Source: CADCVT01 sp036389155
GTDB taxonomy: Bacteria > Actinomycetota > Thermoleophilia > Solirubrobacterales > Solirubrobacteraceae
Direction of reading: 5' to 3'
Assembly: GCA_036389155.1 (NCBI GenBank)
Contig: DASVQN010000052.1
Location: forward strand, 7,890 to 71,889
DNA length: 64,000 bases
Positions 33,732 through 42,523 of the stretch are shown one piece after another; position 1 is the stretch's first letter; every line of letters begins with the position of its first letter. The notes beneath the pieces are model-generated. The model was given only the letters and a program-made list of their open reading frames with translations, did not search any database and was not told the DNA's origin. Made by a program: the position numbers and the translations under genes.

Positions 33732-33860
33732 CAGTCGGCGTCCGCGGGCGGCCGGGCCCGTCGGCCGCGTCGTCCTGCTCCGGCGCCACCTGCCGGGGGT
33801 CAAGCAGGACAACCCCCGTCGAGCAGGACGGCTCGGGTGTTGGGGCGGCATCATGGGCGC

Positions 33861-34304
33861 ATGACCGACGGCTACCGCGTCCTGCCTGCCGCCGACGCCT
33901 TCTGGCGACCGTCGAACGCGACGGGCGTCCTGAACACGGACCTCGCCAAGCAGCTCGGCACGGACGCGCTCGGGGCGCGGCTGTGGCGCCTCGCGCCCGG
34001 GCAGACGGTCACCAAGCATCGCCATCGTACGCAGACCGAGCTGTACGTGCTCCTCGAGGGGACGGGGCGCGTGCGGATCGGGGAGGAGGTGCTCACGCTC
34101 GACCCGTTGTCGGCGCTGGTCGTCGAGCCGCGGACCGTCCGGCAGGTGTTCAACGACACGGACGCCGAGGCGCTCTGGCTCGTCTGCGGCGCGCCTCCCG
34201 AGCCGGGGAACACGCTGGAGATGACCCCGGAGACGCTGGCCGACCTCTACCCCGACGGCCCGACGGCACTGCCGCCGGAGCTCGAACCGCGGAGCGCGCG
34301 ATGA
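33861..34304 (+). CDS. Cupin-domain protein
   Basis: 147 residues with one double-stranded beta-helix. Motif 1 is HRHRTQTELYVLLEGTGRV, with two His and a Glu as likely metal ligands. Motif 2 around LDPLSALVVEPRTVRQVFN has lost the usual His. It may be a small sugar or polyketide-modifying cupin, or a sensor. ATG 33861 follows a CATCAT (33849-33854) that may be a weak -10. The stop overlaps an ATG of the next, apparently frameshifted, short gene. Confidence 0.75.
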   Translation: MTDGYRVLPAADAFWRPSNATGVLNTDLAKQLGTDALGARLWRLAPGQTVTKHRHRTQTELYVLLEGTGRVRIGEEVLTLDPLSALVVEPRTVRQVFNDTDAEALWLVCGAPPEPGNTLEMTPETLADLYPDGPTALPPELEPRSAR

Positions 34305-34479
34305 CCGATACGAGGTCTCGGTCGAGGACGGGGTCCTGCTCTGCCGGCGCGACGAGCTCGGGTTCGCGCAGCGCTTCTCCGCCACGCCGCACCCCGACGG
34401 GTTCGAGTGGCTCTCGCGGCTCGCCCGCACGCCGGGCGACTCGAAGGACGACCTGAAGGTGGTCTACCGCCGCCGCTAG
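34301..34479 (+). pseudogene. Short gene with apparent frameshift near its start
   Basis: ATG 34301 overlaps the cupin stop (ATGA), as a coupled gene would. The coding-looking frame (RYEVSVEDGVLLCRRDELGF, then SKDDLKVVYRRR, TAG 34477-34479) is however a different frame without any ATG, GTG or TTG start. A one-base indel within about 34304-34309 would join them into a ~58-residue protein. The TAG is shared with the convergent MmcQ gene in CTAG, as in other real convergent pairs here. A sequencing error or a recent pseudogene are both possible. The family is unknown. Confidence 0.45.
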
Positions 34480-34859
34480 CGCTCGAGGTATGCGTCCACG
34501 ACGCGCTTCGGCGCGCGGCACAGCCACGCCTCGACGATCACCTCGCGCAGATCCTCCAGGCCGATCTCGTCGAGCTTCACGAGGATCGCCGGGTACCCGT
34601 CGAAGTGCGGGGTCGTGAAGAAGGCTCCCGAGTCGTCCTGCAGGAGGGCCTCCTTCGCGACGAGGTGCTCGACCCGCGCGCCGAGGATCGGGCCGGCCGG
34701 AGCGGCGTCGCCGAGCGCGGCGAGGTCGGCCCGGCGCAGCGGCCGCTGCCACGCGAACAGCTTGTCCTTGACCCTCCACTGGCGGTTGCCGCGCGAGAGC
34801 CGCTCGCTCGTCTCCGGCAACGCCAGCGCGATCTCCGCCACCTCGTCCCAGGTCGGCAC
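34476..34859 (-). CDS. MmcQ/YjbR-family protein
   Basis: 127 residues, the family length. It opens TWDEVAEIALALPETSERL, continues with WRVKDKLFAWQRPL and has the closing FFTTPHFDGYPAILVKL and LREVIVEAWLCRAPKRV. The CyaY-like fold is proposed to bind DNA; the biological role is unclear. It is 13 nt downstream of a small membrane-protein gene on the same strand. Confidence 0.85.
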   Translation of the reverse strand: MPTWDEVAEIALALPETSERLSRGNRQWRVKDKLFAWQRPLRRADLAALGDAAPAGPILGARVEHLVAKEALLQDDSGAFFTTPHFDGYPAILVKLDEIGLEDLREVIVEAWLCRAPKRVVDAYLER

Positions 34860-34872
34860 GCGGAGCGGAGCG

Positions 34873-35349
34873 TCAGTCCCGGCCGCCGAGGATCTCCGGC
34901 CCCGGTCCCGCCAGGAAGAAGAACCACAGCGCGAAGAGGGTGACGCCGAGCACCGCGGCGACGGCGAAGACGGTCCCGATCATCCCCGTGCGCTGGTCGT
35001 AGCCGGCCGCGCGGCGCACGAGCATCCAGAACGCGTCGAGGCGCTTGAGGAGCATGAGCGCGCCGATCAGCGTCAGCAGCATCCCCAGCGAGGACACGAC
35101 GATCGCGAGGCCGCCGGAGCCCGTCTGGTCCTTCACCTGCGCGCCGAGCCACAGCCACGCCGCGGGGATCGGCCCCCAGAACGTCAGCGAGACGAGCGTC
35201 ATGAGCGCGAGGAGCGACGCCGCGAAGACCTTGTCGAACACGCGGCGCAGCCCGAGGCTCGGCTCGGGCGCCACCCGGTAGCGGAGGGGCGCGGTTCCGG
35301 GACGCCGGCCGATGAACAGGCCGCCGTTGTCGGTGGGATCGGTGCGCAT
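34873..35349 (-). CDS. Small multi-TM membrane protein (paralogue of 56770-57180)
   Basis: 158 residues. After a ~35-residue soluble N-terminus there are four hydrophobic helices, at about 40-58, 62-75, 83-101 and 122-148. The helices read ASLLALMTLVSLTFWGPIPAAW, IVVSSLGMLLTLIGALMLL and AVLGVTLFALWFFFLAG. Helix 1 to the WLWL motif and the final FGIWFFLFA-type helix are similar to the protein encoded at 56770-57180, so the two are probably paralogues. The function is unknown. It is divergent from the acyl-CoA dehydrogenase gene by 25 bp. Confidence 0.7.
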   Translation of the reverse strand: MRTDPTDNGGLFIGRRPGTAPLRYRVAPEPSLGLRRVFDKVFAASLLALMTLVSLTFWGPIPAAWLWLGAQVKDQTGSGGLAIVVSSLGMLLTLIGALMLLKRLDAFWMLVRRAAGYDQRTGMIGTVFAVAAVLGVTLFALWFFFLAGPGPEILGGRD

Positions 35350-35362
35350 GGCCAGACGAGCC

Positions 35363-35368
35363 TACCCT
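35363..35368 (+). promoter_or_regulatory. Putative -10 of leaderless acyl-CoA dehydrogenase gene
   Basis: TACCCT ending 6 nt before ATG 35375, with no Shine-Dalgarno. Confidence 0.35.
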
Positions 35369-35374
35369 TCCAGC

Positions 35375-36547
<1,173 letters not shown>

Positions 36548-36580
36548 CGGCGGAGGGCGTCACGAGGACGCCTCCCGCCG
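36548..36580 (+). terminator. Hairpin directly after the acyl-CoA dehydrogenase stop
   Basis: CGGCGGAGGGCGTC, loop acgag, GACGCCTCCCGCCG: a 14-bp stem with two mismatches, starting at the first base after TGA. There is no T-tract. Confidence 0.5.
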
Positions 36581-36608
36581 CGTCGCTTGGTGAGCGCCCA
36601 GGCGTCGA

Positions 36609-37037
36609 TCATGACCGCGCCCGCGCGGCGCGGACGATGGCGACGCTGACGGCGAGGATCGAGACGAGGCCGGCCCACTGCAGCGCGTCGCCCATGCCGT
36701 CGCCCCAGTAGGGCTTGGACGGTCCGATCTCGACGGGGATGGCGTGGAAGAACGTGAACGCCGCGATCTCGATCCACGCGACGACGACCGCCACGCGGGC
36801 CGCCGAGCGGTGCCGGACCGCGACCAGGCCGGCCGCGACGAAGACCGCGACGAGGCTCGCGAGGTGCTGCGGCTTGGCGAAGGTCTCGAGGACGCCCGCC
36901 GACGGGTCGGTCCGCAGGTCGTCGAAGACCGCGAGGTTGAGGATCAGGAGCGCCAGCAGGGCGCCCGTCAGGCCGAGGAGCAGCCCGGGCGACGGTCGGG
37001 AGGCGGTGTCGGTGTGGGTGGTTCTGAGGGTGTGCAT
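36609..37037 (-). CDS. Four-TM membrane protein
   Basis: 142 residues. Hydrophobic helices lie at about 17-38 (PGLLLGLTGALLALLILNLAV), 60-75 (ASLVAVFVAAGLVAV), 83-100 (VAVVVAWIEIAAFTFFHA) and 118-136. FFHAIPVEIGPSKPYWG is a distinctive loop. The function is unknown. The start codon at 37037 lies at the expected transcription start of a strong TTGACA-N17-TATGTT promoter, so the mRNA is leaderless. A palindrome in that promoter and the divergent TetR gene suggest that it is the target of that regulator. Confidence 0.75.
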   Translation of the reverse strand: MHTLRTTHTDTASRPSPGLLLGLTGALLALLILNLAVFDDLRTDPSAGVLETFAKPQHLASLVAVFVAAGLVAVRHRSAARVAVVVAWIEIAAFTFFHAIPVEIGPSKPYWGDGMGDALQWAGLVSILAVSVAIVRAARARS

Positions 37038-37043
37038 GGGCCC

Positions 37044-37072
37044 AACATAACTTTGTTATCCCTCCGTGTCAA
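37044..37072 (-). promoter_or_regulatory. Strong promoter of the four-TM gene
   Basis: -35 TTGACA (37072-37067), 17-bp spacer, -10 TATGTT (37049-37044), all read on the minus strand. The expected start of transcription falls on the ATG at 37037. Confidence 0.7.
37047..37059. promoter_or_regulatory. Palindromic operator, putative TetR site
   Basis: ATAAC-ttt-GTTAT, two perfect 5-bp arms. It overlaps the -10 and spacer of the leftward promoter and the TTGTTA -35-like box of the rightward tetR promoter (-10 TACGAT at 37077-37082). A repressor here would shut both. Confidence 0.6.
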
Positions 37073-37090
37073 GGCGTACGATGCGAGGCG

Positions 37091-37708
37091 GTGCCCAGCC
37101 CGGCGACATCGCGCGAGACCCTGCTCGACGCAGCGCTGCGCCTGTTGGAGGAGCGCGGGCCCGGAGCGGTGCGGATCCGCGACGTCGCGGCAGCCGCCGA
37201 GCAGTCGACGATGGGGGTCTACACCCACTTCGGGTCCAAGCAGGGGCTGTTGGAGCAGCTCTACCTGCACGGCTTCCGGCGCCTGGAGGAGCGGCTCGCC
37301 GGCGTCGGCTCCGACGGGCGGGGGCGTGACGAGCTGCTGGCCTTCGCGCTCGCGTACCGCGCGTTCGCGCTCGAGAACGAGGCGCTCTACGGGCTCATGT
37401 TCGAGCGCGCGACCCCGGACTTCGTTCCGTCGGACGCCAGCCGGCTGGCCGGGCTGGAGACCTTCGAGATGCTCGCGCGACGCATCGCCGCGTGGCGCCC
37501 CGACTTCCCGGATCCCGCCGCCGACGCGCACCTGGTGTGGGCGACGATGCACGGCCTGGTCAGCATCGAGCTGATGCACGCGCGCTGGGGCGGCCCGCTC
37601 GTCGCGCACCTGCAGGGCGACCCGGAGGACAGCTTCGGCGCGGCGGTCGGTTCGCTGCTGGACGCGCTCGACGGCCGGGACGTCAGGACGCGACGCCGAC
37701 GTCCGTGA
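37091..37708 (+). CDS. TetR/AcrR-family transcriptional regulator
   Basis: 205 residues. The N-terminal HTH (about 8-54) reads TLLDAALRLLEERG, then RDVAAAAEQSTMGVYTHFGS, which matches the TetR recognition helix. The C-terminal ligand domain (about 75-195) has the WHG-like pattern (ALAYRAFALENEALYGLMF). GTG 37091 is 8 nt after a TACGAT -10, so the mRNA is probably leaderless. It is divergent from a membrane-protein gene with a shared palindrome, the standard autoregulatory arrangement. The ligand is unknown. Confidence 0.87.
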   Translation: MPSPATSRETLLDAALRLLEERGPGAVRIRDVAAAAEQSTMGVYTHFGSKQGLLEQLYLHGFRRLEERLAGVGSDGRGRDELLAFALAYRAFALENEALYGLMFERATPDFVPSDASRLAGLETFEMLARRIAAWRPDFPDPAADAHLVWATMHGLVSIELMHARWGGPLVAHLQGDPEDSFGAAVGSLLDALDGRDVRTRRRRP

Positions 37709-37729
37709 CGCGAGCCGTAAGGCCGAGGC

Positions 37730-39157
37730 TCACCGCGCGCGGCCGAGGCGCACCCGCCGCGTCGCGGCGACGCGACCGCGGCGGACGACGACCCGCACGC
37801 TCCTCGCGCGCCCGCGGACCTTCGCACGCAGGCGGAAGCGGCAGTCGCGGCGGACCTTGACGCGGCGCGTCTTGCGCCCGATCTTCACGCGGACCCTGCC
37901 GGTGCACCTCCCGCCCAGCACGCGGCCGCCGACGACGAGCGTGCGCCGTCCGCGGCGGCGGATGCTGACCCGCAGGCCGGAGGGGTCGAAGCGCGGCGGC
38001 GTCGCGGGCGCCGTCGGCGGCTGCGGAACGGGCACGAGCGGGGGAGCGTCGGCGCCCAGCTGCGCGACCGCGCCGCCGAACGTCGCGAACGCCGGCTTAC
38101 GCGAGTAGTCGTCGCGCAGCAGCCCGACCGCGGCGAACAGGTCGGAGCCGTCGGAGTCGTTGTCGCGCAGGTTGAAGTAGCGGTAGTCGCTGATCCCCAG
38201 CTCGCCCGACCACTTCGAGACGACGTCGAGCGTGGACCGCAGGTCGGCGACCTGGCTCTCCTCCGACCGGCCGAGGTTCGTGGCGTAGCCGTTCTCGCTG
38301 ATCCACGTGCTCACCTCGGGCCCGAGCTTGCCCTTCGGCATGTAGCAATTGCGCAGCAGCGTGAGCGCCTCGACGATCTCGTCGCCGGCGCTGCGGCCGG
38401 GCTGCGGCGCCGGCGGGTAGACGAGGCCGGGGTAGATCTGCAGGCCGACGTAGTCGACGGCCGCGCGGAAGGCGGGCGTGCCCTTCGCGCCGATGTCCTC
38501 CCAGAACTTGCGGTCGCCGTCCGGTCGCCAGCGCCACATCATCGAGAACCCGAGCTGGACGTCCTGGCGGCCCATCGCGTCGAGCTCCTCGCGCGCCGCC
38601 ACCGTGCCCTGCACCAGCGCGTCGACGACGCCCTCGTACGCGCCGTCGGACGTGTTCTTCGAGCCGTCGAAGTTGCCCTCGTTGGTGATCGAGAGGGCCG
38701 ACAGCGCGGGCCGCCTCCCCAGCTCCCGCGCCACCGCCCGCACGTACTGCACCCACGCCGCGATGTCGCCCTCCTTGCCCTCGGGCGGGTGGTAGCGGAC
38801 CTGCGACTCGACCTGGAAGCCGGCCGACGCGTACTTGTCGGTGAGCGCGGCGAACCGCTTGATGCCCTCGTCGCCGTCGGCCCAGAACAGCCGGTTGAGG
38901 CGCATGACGAGCGCCCGGCCGCCGGGCCGTAGGTCGCGCAGCGCGGCCATCGCCTTCGCGTCGTCCTCGGCGACGACGTTCGCCTGCCCGCCGCCCACGC
39001 TGCCGGCCGCGCCGGGGGTGATCCCGAACCGGATCGGGTGCGGCGGCTTGGTGACCGGCGGAGGGTCGGTGTTCAGGCAGTTGGGGTCGCTCTGCTGCGC
39101 GGCGGCCGTCGCCGGCAGCGCGAGGATCACGAAGACGAGCGTTGCGAGCCGTCGCAT
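37730..39157 (-). CDS. Secreted glycosidase-like TIM-barrel protein with basic tail
   Basis: 475 residues. Signal peptide MRRLATLVFVILALPATAAA. Residues about 40-350 look like a TIM-barrel glycoside hydrolase: ALSITNEGNFDG (acid/base-like Asn-Glu), VDYVGLQIYPGLVYPP, and STWISENGYATN with a nucleophile-like Glu. No GH family can be named. A Pro-rich linker (about 370-390) joins a C-terminal ~85-residue module that is extremely Arg-rich (RRRGRRTLVVGGRVLGGRC, then GRKTRRVKVRRDCRF), with two Cys. The tail may bind the cell envelope or polyanions. It is monocistronic and divergent from the transketolase-like gene. Confidence 0.65.
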   Translation of the reverse strand: MRRLATLVFVILALPATAAAQQSDPNCLNTDPPPVTKPPHPIRFGITPGAAGSVGGGQANVVAEDDAKAMAALRDLRPGGRALVMRLNRLFWADGDEGIKRFAALTDKYASAGFQVESQVRYHPPEGKEGDIAAWVQYVRAVARELGRRPALSALSITNEGNFDGSKNTSDGAYEGVVDALVQGTVAAREELDAMGRQDVQLGFSMMWRWRPDGDRKFWEDIGAKGTPAFRAAVDYVGLQIYPGLVYPPAPQPGRSAGDEIVEALTLLRNCYMPKGKLGPEVSTWISENGYATNLGRSEESQVADLRSTLDVVSKWSGELGISDYRYFNLRDNDSDGSDLFAAVGLLRDDYSRKPAFATFGGAVAQLGADAPPLVPVPQPPTAPATPPRFDPSGLRVSIRRRGRRTLVVGGRVLGGRCTGRVRVKIGRKTRRVKVRRDCRFRLRAKVRGRARSVRVVVRRGRVAATRRVRLGRAR

Positions 39158-39184
39158 GGCAGCGAACGCTAGCGCCGCCGCATG

Positions 39185-39190
39185 TAGCCT
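39185..39190 (+). promoter_or_regulatory. Putative -10 of leaderless transketolase/PDH-like gene
   Basis: TAGCCT ending 8 nt before ATG 39199, with no Shine-Dalgarno. Confidence 0.35.
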
Positions 39191-39198
39191 CGCGCCGG

Positions 39199-41403
39199 AT
39201 GGACGACATCGACCTCGAGGTCCTCGACCGCGTCCAGCGGCGCGTCCTGTGGCTGGCGACGGCGATCGTCCACCACGCGAACCGCGTCCGGCCCAACCCG
39301 AGCGGGATCAAGGTCGGCGGCCACCAGGCGTCGAGCGCGTCGATGGTCTCGCTCATGACCGCGCTGTGGTTCGCGTTCCTCCGCGCGCCTGACCGCGTCT
39401 CCGTCAAGCCGCACGCCTCGCCGGTGCTGCACGCGATCAACTTCCTGCTGGGACGGCTGGACGCGTCGTACCTGCCGCGGCTGCGCGAGTTCGGCGGGCT
39501 GCAGTCCTACCCGTCGCGGTCGAAGGACCCCGACCCGGTCGACTACTCCACGGGCTCGGTGGGCATCGGCGCGACGGCGGTCGTGTGGGGCGCGATCGCG
39601 CACCGCTACGTCGCGGGCCACTTCGACGTCCCGGTCGGCGGGCGGCAGATCGCGCTGCTGGGCGACGCGGAGCTCGACGAGGGCGCGGTGTGGGAGGCGA
39701 TCGCGGACCCGACGGTCCCCCAGCTGGGGGAGGTCCTGTGGGTCGTCGACCTCAACCGCCAGTCGCTCGACCGCGTCGTCCCGGACATCGCGGCGGGCCG
39801 CCTGGCGCGGATGTTCGAGGCCGCCGGCTGGCACACCGAGATGGTCAAGTACGGCGCGCGGCTGCGCGAGCGGCCGGAGCTGCGCGCCCGCATCGACGCG
39901 ATGCCCAACGAGGAGTACCAGCGGCTGCTGCGCGCGGACGCGGCCGAGCTGCGCGAGCGGATCGAGGTCGACGTCGGCGACCTCGACGACGCCGCGCTGC
40001 TCGCGACGTTCCGCGACCTCGGCGGCCACGACCTCGGGGCGCTGCTCGAGGGCTTCCGCAGCGCGGACGCCGTCCGCGACCGGCCGAGCATCGTCTTCGC
40101 CTACACGATCAAGGGGTGGTCGCTGCCGATCGAGGGCCACCCGTCCAACCACTCCGCGCTGCTCAACGACAGGCAGTTCGCCGACCTCGCCGCGACGCTC
40201 GGCGTCGACCCGGCCGACCCTTGGCAGCCGTTCACGCCGGGCTCGGAGGAGGCGCGCGTGTGCGCGGAGGTCGCGCAGCGGCTCGAGCGCGAGGAGCCGC
40301 GCGCCGCCGAGCCGCCGCCGCTGCCCGTCGAGTTCAGCCGCGGCCACGTCGGGACGGAGTCGACGCAGCAGGCCTTCGGGCGCTTCTTCGTCGACCTCGC
40401 GCACGAGGCGCCGGACGCGGCCGAGCGCGTCGTCACGGTCTCGCCGGACGTCGCCTCCTCCACCAACCTCGGCGGCTGGATCAACCGCGCAGGGATCTGG
40501 TCGCCGGGCGAGCGGATCGACTGGTTCGCCGACGACCCCGACACGCTCGTCAAGTGGCGGGAGTCGGACCACGGGCGGCACATCGAGCTCGGGATCGCGG
40601 AGGTCAACCTCGTCGGCCTGCTCGGCGAGCTGGGGGCGACGTGGTCGCGCGACGGCCAGCCGCTGCTGCCCGTCGGCACGATCTACGACCCGTTCGTCAC
40701 GCGCGCGCACGAGCCGTGGTCGTTCGGGATCTACGCGGGCGGCCAGTCGATCCTCGTCGGCACGCCGTCCGGCGTGACGCTCGGGCCCGAGGGCGGCGCG
40801 CACCAGTCCGTCATCACGCCGTCGATCGGGATCGAGCAGCCGGGCTGCGTCTCGTGGGAGCCTGCGTTCGGCCGCGACTTCGAGTGGTGCTTCCTGCACG
40901 CGCTCTCGCGCCTCGGGCGCCCGGACGGGACCGCGTCGTACTTCCGGCTGTCGACGCGCCCGGTCGACCAGGCGCTCGCGGGCGAGGCGTCGCGCGACGA
41001 CGTCCTGCGCGGCGGCTACGTCCTGCGCCGCGGGTCCGCGGCGGTGACGATCGTCGCGGTCGGCGCGCTCGTGCCGGAGGCGCTCGCGGCGGCGGAGGAG
41101 ATCGACGCCGAGGTCGTCGTCCTGACGTCGCCCGACCTCGTCTTCAGGGCGCTGCAGGCCCGCCGCGGTCTGCGCGACGGCGACGACGCGATCCTCGACC
41201 GCCTGTTCGCCGAGCCCCGGCCGCTGGTGACGCTGCTCGACGGCCATCCGCACTCGCTCGCGTTCCTCGGCGGCGTGCACGGCGTTCCGGTGTCGGGGCT
41301 CGGGGTCACGGAGTTCGGCCAGTCGGGCGACATCGCGGAGCTCTACGCGTACCACGGCATCGACGCCGAGACCGTGGTCGGCGCCGCGCTCGACCTGCTG
41401 TGA
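39199..41403 (+). CDS. Transketolase-like / AceE-type pyruvate dehydrogenase E1 protein
   Basis: 734 residues. The N-terminal ThDP domain has GGHQASSASMV, STGSVGIGATAVVWG and the ThDP-Mg motif GDAELDEGAVWE...DLNRQS. The pyrimidine domain starts near 380 (GTESTQQAFGRFFVDLA) with the ELGIAEVNLVGLLGELGATW segment that holds the catalytic Glu. The transketolase C-terminal domain runs from about 600. It resembles homodimeric PDH E1 (AceE) but is ~150 residues shorter, and no E2 or E3 gene is adjacent. A 2-oxoacid decarboxylating or transketolase role is therefore unproven. The stop overlaps the GNAT gene start (GTGA). Confidence 0.8.
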   Translation: MDDIDLEVLDRVQRRVLWLATAIVHHANRVRPNPSGIKVGGHQASSASMVSLMTALWFAFLRAPDRVSVKPHASPVLHAINFLLGRLDASYLPRLREFGGLQSYPSRSKDPDPVDYSTGSVGIGATAVVWGAIAHRYVAGHFDVPVGGRQIALLGDAELDEGAVWEAIADPTVPQLGEVLWVVDLNRQSLDRVVPDIAAGRLARMFEAAGWHTEMVKYGARLRERPELRARIDAMPNEEYQRLLRADAAELRERIEVDVGDLDDAALLATFRDLGGHDLGALLEGFRSADAVRDRPSIVFAYTIKGWSLPIEGHPSNHSALLNDRQFADLAATLGVDPADPWQPFTPGSEEARVCAEVAQRLEREEPRAAEPPPLPVEFSRGHVGTESTQQAFGRFFVDLAHEAPDAAERVVTVSPDVASSTNLGGWINRAGIWSPGERIDWFADDPDTLVKWRESDHGRHIELGIAEVNLVGLLGELGATWSRDGQPLLPVGTIYDPFVTRAHEPWSFGIYAGGQSILVGTPSGVTLGPEGGAHQSVITPSIGIEQPGCVSWEPAFGRDFEWCFLHALSRLGRPDGTASYFRLSTRPVDQALAGEASRDDVLRGGYVLRRGSAAVTIVAVGALVPEALAAAEEIDAEVVVLTSPDLVFRALQARRGLRDGDDAILDRLFAEPRPLVTLLDGHPHSLAFLGGVHGVPVSGLGVTEFGQSGDIAELYAYHGIDAETVVGAALDLL

Positions 41404-41891
41404 GCGTCGTCGTCCGGGCGGCGCGCGAGGAGGACGAGGACGCGCTCAGCGCGCTCGACCACCGGCTGTGGGCGACCAACCACACGCCGTCCCCGCGGCC
41501 GCCGAGCCCGCGCCCGTTCCTCACCGGCTGGGCCGCGGAGCACGAGGTCCTCGTCGCGGAGGTCGAGGGCGCGCTCGCGGGCTACGTCGCGGTGGGGCGG
41601 GTCCTCCCGATCGAGGCCAACGCGCACGTCCTCGAGGTCAAGGGCCTGCTCGTCGACCCGGCACACCGCCGGCGCGGGATCGGGGCCGCGCTCGTGCGCG
41701 CGGCCGTGGACGCGGCGACGCGACGCGGCGCGCGGCGGCTCACGCTGCGCGTCCTCGCGGCGAACCCCGAGGCGCGCGCGCTCTACGAGGCCGAGGGGTT
41801 CGTCGTCGAGGGCGTGCTGCGCGGGGAGTTCCTGCTCGACGGGCGCTACGTCGACGACGTCCTGATGGCGCTCGAGCTGCCGCGCGGCTAG
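41400..41891 (+). CDS. GNAT-family N-acetyltransferase
   Basis: 163 residues, a complete GNAT domain. The acetyl-CoA pyrophosphate loop is in KGLLVDPAHRRRGIGAALVR (R-R-R-G-I-G), and the final NPEARALYEAEGFVVEG matches motif B. It opens VVVRAAREEDEDALSAL. GTG 41400 overlaps the upstream stop, so it may modify or be controlled with the ThDP enzyme. The TAG stop is shared with the esterase gene in CTAG. The substrate is unknown. Confidence 0.87.
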   Translation: MSVVVRAAREEDEDALSALDHRLWATNHTPSPRPPSPRPFLTGWAAEHEVLVAEVEGALAGYVAVGRVLPIEANAHVLEVKGLLVDPAHRRRGIGAALVRAAVDAATRRGARRLTLRVLAANPEARALYEAEGFVVEGVLRGEFLLDGRYVDDVLMALELPRG

Positions 41892-42523
41892 CGCGGCGGG
41901 ACGACGCGGTCGACCCACGCCGGCAGCGAGCCGAGGAAGCGCGGGTCGATGTTATGTCCGATCTCAGACTCGTGATACGCCACGTCCGCGCCGGCCGCCT
42001 CGAGCCGCTCGCGGGCGTCGCGCGCGAACTCGACGCCGATCACCGGGTCGCGCGTGCCGTGGCCGATCGCGACCGGGAACCCGCTCAGCCCGTCCTCGCG
42101 CAGCTGCCACGACTCGACCGTCGGGATGAAGCCGCTCAGCGCGATGATGCCGGCCGGCAACGGCCGCCCGGTCCCGAGGCCGACCGCGTACGACATGACG
42201 CTGCCCTGGCTGAACCCGCCGAGGATGGTGCGGCTCCAGTCGAGGTCGAGGCCGTCGAGGAACTCCGTCAGCAGGCCGAAGCCCTGCGCGAACGACGCCG
42301 GGTCCGGGTAGCCGACGCGCGGGACCGCGTACCAGTGACGCCCGCCGGGCGGGAGGCTCAGCGGGCCGCCGGGCGTGACGCCGAGCAGGCGCCGCCGCGG
42401 GTCGAGGATGTCGAGCAGCGGAAAGAGGTCGTTCTCGTCGGCGCCGCGGCCGTGCATGAGGACGAGCGCGCCCTCCGGCTCGCCGGCGGCCGGGCGGATG
42501 CGGTGGACGAGCGTGTCGGTCAC
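41888..42523 (-). CDS. Carboxylesterase / phospholipase family (MhqD-like)
   Basis: 211 residues, alpha/beta hydrolase of the phospholipase/carboxylesterase type. ALVLMHGRGADENDLF is the oxyanion strand, GGFSQGSVMS holds the nucleophile Ser, GHGTRDPVIG holds the Asp and SEIGHNIDP the His. GTG 42523 overlaps the stop of the upstream ring-cleaving dioxygenase gene (GTGA). In Bacillus, MhqD esterase and MhqO/MhqE ring-cleaving dioxygenases form one quinone-response regulon under the MarR-type MhqR; the same trio is present here. Confidence 0.82.
   Translation of the reverse strand: MTDTLVHRIRPAAGEPEGALVLMHGRGADENDLFPLLDILDPRRRLLGVTPGGPLSLPPGGRHWYAVPRVGYPDPASFAQGFGLLTEFLDGLDLDWSRTILGGFSQGSVMSYAVGLGTGRPLPAGIIALSGFIPTVESWQLREDGLSGFPVAIGHGTRDPVIGVEFARDARERLEAAGADVAYHESEIGHNIDPRFLGSLPAWVDRVVPPR

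Larger units (their letters stand above)
33336..33860. repeat. 525-bp non-coding patch with a 198-bp tandem duplication
   Basis: No convincing gene here; long frames on both strands are Pro/Arg/Gly-rich shadows. Two near-identical units (about 33436-33620 and 33634-33818) repeat with a period of 198 bp. Each carries a large palindrome in its first half and a GTCCTGCT...AGCAGGAC inverted repeat in its second half. The 3' inverted repeats are at 33574-33582/33604-33612 and 33772-33779/33803-33810, and a further GAGCAGGAC follows at 33821-33829. The patch separates the glycolytic operon from the cupin gene. Confidence 0.8.

Noticed and set aside
33271..33789. Minus-strand 172-codon frame across the repeat patch
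   Set aside because: Its protein is two copies of the same low-complexity Pro/Gly/Arg stretch created by the tandem repeat; it has no start context or homology signal.
33436..33818. Tandem repeat considered as a CRISPR array
   Set aside because: Only two ~185-bp units with a 198-bp period; no short regular repeats or spacers and no cas genes.
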